A stretch of 64,000 nucleotides of DNA from Gari tellinella (taxonomy: Eukaryota; Mollusca; Bivalvia; Cardiida; Psammobiidae). The translations under genes were made by a program, and so were the position numbers. The stretch covers positions 7,626,001 through 7,690,000 of the forward strand of contig OV277858.1 in assembly GCA_922989275.2 (NCBI GenBank). The letters are read 5' to 3'. Below the pieces are notes generated by a model. It saw only the letters and a program-made list of their open reading frames with translations, was not told the origin of the DNA and ran no database searches. Of the stretch, positions 57,920 to 64,000 are shown piece after piece (the first letter of the stretch is position 1; each line of letters starts with the position of its first letter).

Positions 57920-58066
57920 AAGCCGGCTTTTATAGCCAGATTGTCTCGGTTGCGAAGTTAAGCCACAGAATTATACACTTTTGTATAATTCCGTGGTTAA
58001 GCAACGTCCTGTGCGGTAAGAACCTGGATGGGTGACCGGCAGGGATTACCGTCGGCCCGGTACACG
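57920..58066 (+). ncRNA. 5S rRNA-derived sequence, interrupted
   Basis: Seen: GCGAAGTTAAGC, then after a 33-bp insertion AACGTCCTGTGCGGTAAGAA, CCTGGATGGGTGACCGGCAG and GGATTACCG. These match the A box, intermediate element and C box of 5S genes in order and spacing once the insertion is removed. The 5' third is not recognisably 5S. Known: 5S internal promoters head SINE3-type SINEs. Inference: a 5S-derived SINE or pseudogene inside a DNA element, not a working rRNA gene. Confidence 0.7.
57964..57996. mobile_element. 33-bp palindromic insertion in the 5S A box
   Basis: Seen: CACAGAATTATACA, loop CTTT, then TGTATAATTCCGTGG; TTAAGC is duplicated on both sides (57958-57963, 57997-58002). Stem of 14-15 bp with one wobble pair. 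Confidence 0.7.
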
Positions 58067-58846
58067 TTATGTCCTCTGTCATGGGATCGTACTTTCTTTC
58101 GAAAACAGGAATGTATTTTCCCTTCACTGGATTGAATAACTGCACAATGCACCAAATACCGTTCATTTTATTCCTTAGTTATCGTCGTAACCGCGCCGAT
58201 AATTTTTGTCACTAGTTTACGCGAACTGACCCTCTACAGACGAAAATGAATCTGCCGATAACATATACGCTAATGGCGCGTGCGGTAAACTATCAATTTA
58301 TGGTATGGATTAAATCTTTTCACTAGTTTTCGATAAGGAGAAGAAGAATAACAGTTCCATGTCATATAAATATTATTTACACAAAATTCTAAAGCAGTAG
58401 ATATAGCAGTAGTGCTTGTTGGTACAAACAGACTACCAATTAAAATTTCTCTCATCATCTAAAAAAATCTCTCACTTTTTTTGACAAATGAGAGAATTTC
58501 TCTCACTTGCATTCTGCGACAGAATAATCCCTGTCAAGGTCAAAATCAAGGTTGGGTAATATGGGTGGATTGGTAGTGATTCAAGGTAATATCCGTATAA
58601 GTATCAACACATTGTAGTCAGTTGTGTTGATGCTAGATGAAATGGTAAAATCTAGTTTTCCAAGAAATAAGTCCAAATAAGGTTAAGGTCAATGTCAAAA
58701 TCATGGTTTGTTGATATTGGTGGATAGGGAATGGTCCAAAGCAATAACTGTATAAGTATCAAAGTATTTGAGTAAGCGGTGTTGATGCTAGACGAAACGG
58801 TAAAATCTACTTAACCTTGTTACGGACGCACACACGCATGGACGGA

Positions 58847-59013
58847 CAGTACTGAACCTTATTAAATTAAATTGATAATCACAAGCGAATTGCCATCAAA
58901 TCGCGCGCTTCTAAAAACAAATCCAACGTTTGAATATTTTTACGCGAATTTTCCGAAGCAGTTGTGACAAAAATGGAATCGAAAACAACAACGAGGGCAA
59001 ATTTGCGAACATT
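58847..59013. mobile_element. TA-target MITE 5' fragment, copy D
   Basis: First 167 bases of the element seen at 25059-25370, then an abrupt switch into an F2 core. Sits at the matching place in F5 as in copy B, so B and D share this insertion. Confidence 0.7.
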
Positions 59014-59460
59014 AACTTGACCTTGATATAAATGAGGTTAACATTTAAAAAAAATTAATTTAGATACAATGAGATTTGTAGCCTCTAGAGTGTTAACAAG
59101 GTTTTTACTATGATTTGACATAGTGACCTAGTTTTGACTGGACATGACCAACATTCCAACTTGACCTACATTTTTCAAGACAAACATTAAGACTAATTAT
59201 CATGAATACCAAATGAAATGTGTAGTCCTTAGAGTGTTAACGAGGTTTTTCTTTGATTTGACCTAGTGACCTAGTTTTTTACCGGACATGACCCTCATTC
59301 TCACTTGACCTAGATTTCATTAAGATAAACATTGTTATCAAGTTTCATGAAGATCCAATGAAATTTGTGGCCATTTAAGTGTTAACAAGCAATTGTGGAC
59401 GGACGACAGCCATCCAGCGATCCTAAAAGCTCATCTTGGCACTTAAGTGCCAGGTGAGCT
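59014..59460 (-). mobile_element. F2 5' part, copy D
   Basis: Reverse cores and the hairpin GGCACTTAAGTGCC with AGGTGAGCT. The 3' part, the SINE, F8 and the F5 start are deleted. Confidence 0.65.
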
Positions 59461-59715
59461 AAAAATACTGATGACAGAGTAACAGTTCTTGAGCATGGCA
59501 CTCCTAGACAATGATATATATCTGTATATTAAGTTTTAATTCAATAACTCTTATACTTTGGCAAATTATTATGTTCCAGACAAGACTATATTCGATAAAA
59601 TATAACAACAAACAATAAAAATACTGATGACGGAGAAACGGTTCTTATACACTGCACTCCTGGTCAATGAGATATGTCACAGTCTGTATATGAAGTTTGA
59701 AGTCAATACCATGCC
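59461..59715 (-). mobile_element. F3 core fragment, copy D
   Basis: Counterpart of 16915-17162. Confidence 0.55.
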
Positions 59716-60145
59716 TGACTTTACCATAACCTCTTATGACTTTGACCTTTGTAAGACATGACCAAACTTGTATTGAAATCAAGAGCTTTAACAGATGAGT
59801 ACACATACCGACTATGAAGTTTCTATCACACATGTTACTAAGTTCAAAAGTTATGACCAATGTTAAATTCAGCCTATTAAGTATTTAAATAACCTCTACA
59901 TGACCTTGACCTTGAATTGAGACCAAATGCAAACTATGAAGTGTCTATCATATTTTATTGAAGTCTTTATAGATCATATGTGATTCAAAATTTATGGTCA
60001 AGTTTCAAGCTGTGGACAGACAAGCAGCGAGGACCGAAACAATTTGCCCCATCTATAAGTCATACTGGGTATCTACAACGAGAAATACAGTATGTTTACA
60101 CTAGAATATATGGTGAGCCGCATAAAATGGATCCATCAGTATTAC

Positions 60146-60203
60146 CTGAGCTTTTTCTTTTTTACCCCACTGTGTTACGTGATCTTCCAAACTGAAATCA
60201 TCT
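60146..60203 (-). CDS. Candidate exon E4, copy D
   Basis: DDFSLEDHVTQWGKKEKAQ with one synonymous change (GGA to GGT); acceptor and GTAATA donor intact. The longer plus-strand frame 59980-60195 is its antisense shadow. Confidence 0.5.
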
Positions 60204-60265
60204 CTTTCTGAAATTGACAAAATATGATACACAAACTAACTTTAACTACATGCAACACTTTAAAA

Positions 60266-60440
60266 ACAAGGGCCACGATGGCCCTATATTGTTCACCTGG
60301 TACACCATGTAAAACTTATAGTGCTCTAGATTTTGACCTCACATGACCCACATTCATTCATGGCCTAGATTTTAATGAGGCAAAAATTTTGAGAAAAGTT
60401 TCATTAAGACCAAATGAGATTTGTAGCTTCTAGAGCAGTG
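60266..60440 (-). mobile_element. F2 3' remnant, copy D
   Basis: Starts ACAAGGGCCACGATGGCCCT; counterpart of 16190-16373. Confidence 0.6.
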
Positions 60441-60571
60441 ATTATTTTAGAAATCAGATGAATGAGTCTCATTCTGTAAAACAATGAGTCTGACAAAAAT
60501 TGAGTCCTTCAGGTGAAAAATTTACCCTATATCCCATAACTTTTTTCTAGTTTGGAAAGACAGGTGACAAC

Positions 60572-60645
60572 TTAAAGTAGGTTGAAAGTAAAGCAGATTT
60601 TGTCTTAGGCACTTCTGTTTTACTTCAAACCTGCTTTATGGACAT
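60572..60645. repeat. Mini-palindrome, copy D
   Basis: Counterpart of 15993-16061. Confidence 0.6.
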
Positions 60646-60822
60646 ATGCAACCAAATGAAATCTCCAAATGATCTTTTTTTGCCTGATATATATGTTTTT
60701 TTCTTAATTGTTTTCGGCTCCAATTCAATGACAACACTCACTGAATCAAAATTTACCTGAAATAAATTGATGAAACTTCTCACAATAAAAGCTATAGGTG
60801 TGAATAATAAGACAATGGTAAA

Positions 60823-61880
60823 CAAGAGGGCCTGAAGGCCCTGATATCGCTCACCATTTGTAATGAAGTCTGATAGCTTAACCTTTGAATTTCACCCGTT
60901 TTATTCTAAATCCATTCAAGTTTGTCGACCTACTGTAGTATAGTAGAGTACATCAAAGGCAGATAACTTATATTTATAAAACCTGAACAATATTGAAATG
61001 AAGCCTTTTTCTAGCATTTCAAAGTATATCAAGGGCAGGTAACTATTGCCACAATGATTACATTTCAACAATAATTGCACTCCTTCAAGAACGTATAGCT
61101 ACATCCTTTGTGTACAAGTATAATCAAAATCCATTGAAAACTGTAGTTGCAAGAGTGTAAACACTGTAAAATATGGCATTTTCAGCAATTCAAAGGTAGA
61201 TATCTCTTGATCTGTTTGTTTGATACCAACCATAATCACCCTTTTTTGAACTCTTATGGTCATATACAATCTGGGCAAGTTTGAGAGAGCTTGAATAAAT
61301 ATTGTGGCCTCTAGAGCGTAAACACTGTTAAATATATCATTTTCAGCAATTCAAAGGTAGATAACTTTTGACCTATTGATCTGATTACCACCATAATTGA
61401 ACTCATTCGAAGTCTTATGGTAATATACAATCTGAGCAAGTTTGAGAAAAATTGGATAAAATGTGTGACCTCTAGAGCGTAAACATCGTTAAATATGGCA
61501 TTTTCAGCAATTCAAAGGTAGATAACTCTCGACCTATAAGTCTGATTTCAATCATAATCAAACTCATTTGAACTCTTATAGTCATTTACAATCTGAGCAA
61601 GTTTGAGATAGATTGGATAAAAATTGTGGCCTCTAGAGTGTAAACACTGTTAAATATGGCATTTTCAGCAATTTAAAGGTAAATAACTCTTGATCTATTT
61701 GTCCAATTTCAACCAAAATCGAACTCATTCAAATTCTTATGGTCATATACAATCTGGGCAAGTTTTAGAAAGATTGGATAAATACTGTGGCCTCTAGAGT
61801 GTAAACACTGTTAAATATGGCATTTTCAGCAGTTCAAAGGTAGATAACTCATGACCTATTTGTCCGATTTCAACCATAAT
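60823..61880 (-). mobile_element. F7 element, 5' truncated, copy D only
   Basis: Seen: starts CAAGAGGGCCTGAAGGCCCT (3' hairpin end), six cores of about 160 bp, and no AGCTCACC hairpin at the other side. About 140 bases of flank (15670-15810 in A) are missing, so insertion and deletion coincide. Confidence 0.7.
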
Positions 61881-62750
61881 AATTAGCCTTATTAGATAAG
61901 AGTATTTGCTAAGTTTCACGTACTTTCATTTACCAAGTACAATTTCATGGCATGCATTTAACGTTTATAAAACGCAATTAATGGAGATTGTTTGAAACTG
62001 AAGGTACCTTTGGGAGGTAACTGATATGCACGATTCCGTAGAGTAACGATGCTTGATTTATCGTACTTATTTAAAAGCCACTAGGTGTCTCACGCATTAG
62101 TAGCATATGTCCTACTATCTGCTAGGATAAAGATGTTGCATATTATACAAGTACTGTAGAATTATTCACGGCAGTGGAAGAGTACAATAAAGGCAAACAA
62201 CTATGTTATAATTCAACTTATATGGAGTAATGATTACTCCATATAAGTTGAATTAACTAATGTGTTAACAAATGCCAGAAAAGGATACGCAACTTTTCAA
62301 ATAATGAGTCCCTGGCAAATTTAATGAGTACGGAACTCAGGATGCACAGGTAAAAGAATCACTGCTAGTGTAAAAAAAGTATTCTTATGATTTGACCCAG
62401 TGACCTATATTTTGACCCGACACAATCAACATTCAACCCTGACCTAGATATCAATAAAAAACATTTTTACCAAGTTTCATCAACATTTAAAGAGATTTTT
62501 AGCTTCTAGCTGTTAACAAATGTTGTCTGATTTGATCTAGTTACCATGTTTTTGACCGGACATTTCCCATATTCATCCATGACCTAGATATAATTGAGAT
62601 AAACATTTTGACCCAGTTGCATTAAAATCCGAAGAGATTTGTAACCCTACATTTTGACACAAACAGATTTTTCCTTAATTTGCAATGGTTCATAATTTTT
62701 TAATAACTTTTGAAGAGTTTCGACTTTAAGAGAGATGTCAAAAAACTTAC

Positions 62751-62809
62751 CTCATTCCTCCATCAGAGATTATTGCTGTCCCCATAATCATACACAATTT
62801 CTTGTCATG
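62751..62809 (-). CDS. Candidate exon E3, copy D
   Basis: Coding sequence identical to copy A (HDKKLCMIMGTAIISDGGM); ATTTTAG acceptor region and GTAAGT donor intact. Confidence 0.5.
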
Positions 62810-63651
62810 CTTTGATGAGCTAAAATAGATTAAAACTATTGTTTATGTGAGAAAAAGAACCTGTCACTAGTCGTTGTATGAGACAAACTGATCTAAACCT
62901 CGGCTAGAATAGAAAACTTATTTAGCTCGCCAAGACTCGCTTAATAAGTAATAACATTTCAATCCTAGACTCGGTCGTTACGTCATCCCATGAAACACCA
63001 CAACAATGTTCATTTATTGTTCCCAATGGATTCGTTATCTAATTAACATCAAATAATTTGACTTGTCCGTCCAGACAGATAAGGTAATCTCAACCCCCTC
63101 CCCCCCAATATTTTTGGATATCTCTGTCCGCAAGGTGAGAACAGCTTGTGTAACACAATGACTGGCGGCATATCCCATAGTTTTGCGATTTTACCTACTT
63201 TAAGATCCCACATGACCAAGCTTCAAGTGTGACCTAAATTTTATGAAGGACATGGCACTGACAGAATATCATAAATATATAGCCAAATATGTGACTTCTT
63301 AAAGCGACTCGCAACCAGATGGTGCATTTGCAAAAAATAAAAGAAAAGACTCAAATATATACAAAAGGGTAGCATTATCGTGCATCTGGCATTGGAAAAA
63401 TATGACCAGTCTAATAACACCCTCTCGAAAAGTCTTCAAATCTTAGTTTTTTAGATATTTTCCATCGTTTTATCCATAGCGTCGAAAGTTGCTATAGAAA
63501 TTGATCCGGACTCAGACATAAGCTCTGGTGAACTAAAAATGTAATGTTAAACTCAGAAAAGGAGAGATAACAGCTCAGGCATTATGATTTTCTTCAGCTG
63601 GGAATAAAATTAATCCTCATTTACACCGGGAAAAACTGTATTTCTTATAAA
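62810..63651 (-). other. Intron-like sequence, copy D
   Basis: Counterpart of 12851-13670. No feature beyond a short C run near 63100. Confidence 0.45.
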
Positions 63652-64000
63652 ATTTGTTAGGATTTTGGGGGGTTTGTAGACACCAACATATATTTTGTTA
63701 GGATGTTGGGGGGGTTTAAGTAGACACCAACATATATTTTGTAAGGATGTTGGGGGGGTTTAAGTAGACACCAACATATATTTTGTAAGGATGTTGGGGG
63801 GTTAAGTAGAGACCAACATATATTTGGTTAAAATGTTTGGGGGTTAAGTAGACACCAACATATATTTTGTAAGGATGTTGGGGGGTTAAGTAGACACCAA
63901 CATATATTTGGTTAAAATGTTTGGGGGTTAAGTAGACACCAACATATATTTGGTAAGGATGTTTAGGGGGGGGGGGGGTAAGTAGACACCAACATATATT
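63652..64000 (-). repeat. 43-bp minisatellite, copy D, runs off window
   Basis: Reverse of the 12005 array (GGATGTTGGGGGG, AAGTAGACACCAACATATAT); eight units visible. Here the C/G run is shorter and more regular than in A and C. Confidence 0.85.

Larger units (their letters stand above)
57881..58167. mobile_element. Nested 287-bp element with AATGAACGGTAT ends
   Basis: Seen: AATGAACGGTAT at 57881-57892 and its exact complement at 58156-58167, enclosing the 5S-like segment. No duplication identified. Confidence 0.5.
57515..58533. mobile_element. 1019-bp MITE (CAGGGATYATTCTG ends), copy D only
   Basis: Seen: ends CAGGGATCATTCTGGG and, inverted, CAGGGATTATTCTGTCGCAG; TCAAGG flanks both sides. 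Copies A, B and C lack it. It contains a nested element with the 5S-like sequence. The minus frames 57930-58166 and 58270-58458 show no family motif. Confidence 0.75.
57235..58846 (-). mobile_element. F5 element, copy D, split by a 1-kb insertion
   Basis: Reverse F5 at 57235-57514 and 58534-58846. It ends inside the element at the MITE fragment 58847-59013. Confidence 0.65.

Overview
This is a eukaryotic window, AT-rich and almost entirely repetitive, with no long open reading frame. Its vocabulary is dispersed elements beginning AGCTCACC and ending CTTG before a T run, tandem 145-180 bp cores inside them, a tRNA-derived SINE and many foldback MITEs. That matches what I know of bivalve mollusc genomes, including pearl-like and Helentron-associated elements. 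Bivalve is an inference; I cannot name the species.

Layout. (1) 1-6145 is a CCGG-rich foldback structure. Its core (about 1300-3247) carries traces of a divergent gene pair and is repeated at 33764-36697 without the CCGG arms. (2) 6409-64000 is dominated by four copies, in alternating orientation, of one segment: copy A (+, about 7803-22680), copy B (-, 23932-27773 and 30598-32440), copy C (+, 36763-52368) and copy D (-, 52369 to the window end). C and D form one very large imperfect palindrome centred on an AT run at 52351-52386. The copies differ by substitutions, indels and, most usefully, by presence or absence of transposons, so each copy supplies empty sites for insertions in another.

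Genes. The duplicated segment carries three short spliced exons (E3, E4, E5) in the same order and phase, and copies A and B carry further candidate exons upstream. They look like the 3' end of one unrecognised gene copied with its introns. Stop codons, a shifted tail and a damaged splice donor differ between copies, so at most one is likely to work. On the minus strand of the foldback core are a short first exon ending in a good donor, a candidate middle exon and a candidate last exon, in two copies each. No full-length gene lies in the window.

Repeats. I use working names. F1 to F8 are core-repeat families: F1 (AGCTCACCTGAGCC ... CATGGGGCTCTTG), F2 (AGCTCACCTGGCAC ... GTGGCCCTTG), F3 (cores with CTTCATATACAGATAGATC), F4 (AGCTCGACTTTTTCG ... 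GCTCTCGTT), F5 (TATGCCCCCGGCAT ... GGGGGCATAAG ... TCTTG), F6 (TATACGCCCACCTC ...), F7 (AGCTCACCTGAGCTAGCTCA ... AGGCCCTCTTG) and F8 (AGCTCATCCAGTGGCC ... AGGACCCTTTTGTT). Other elements are one SINE family, hAT-like, TTAA-target and TA-target MITEs, a 43-bp minisatellite, and a 5S rRNA-derived sequence inside a DNA element. Percent identities were not computed, and family boundaries outside the clean empty-site cases are good to about 10-20 bp.
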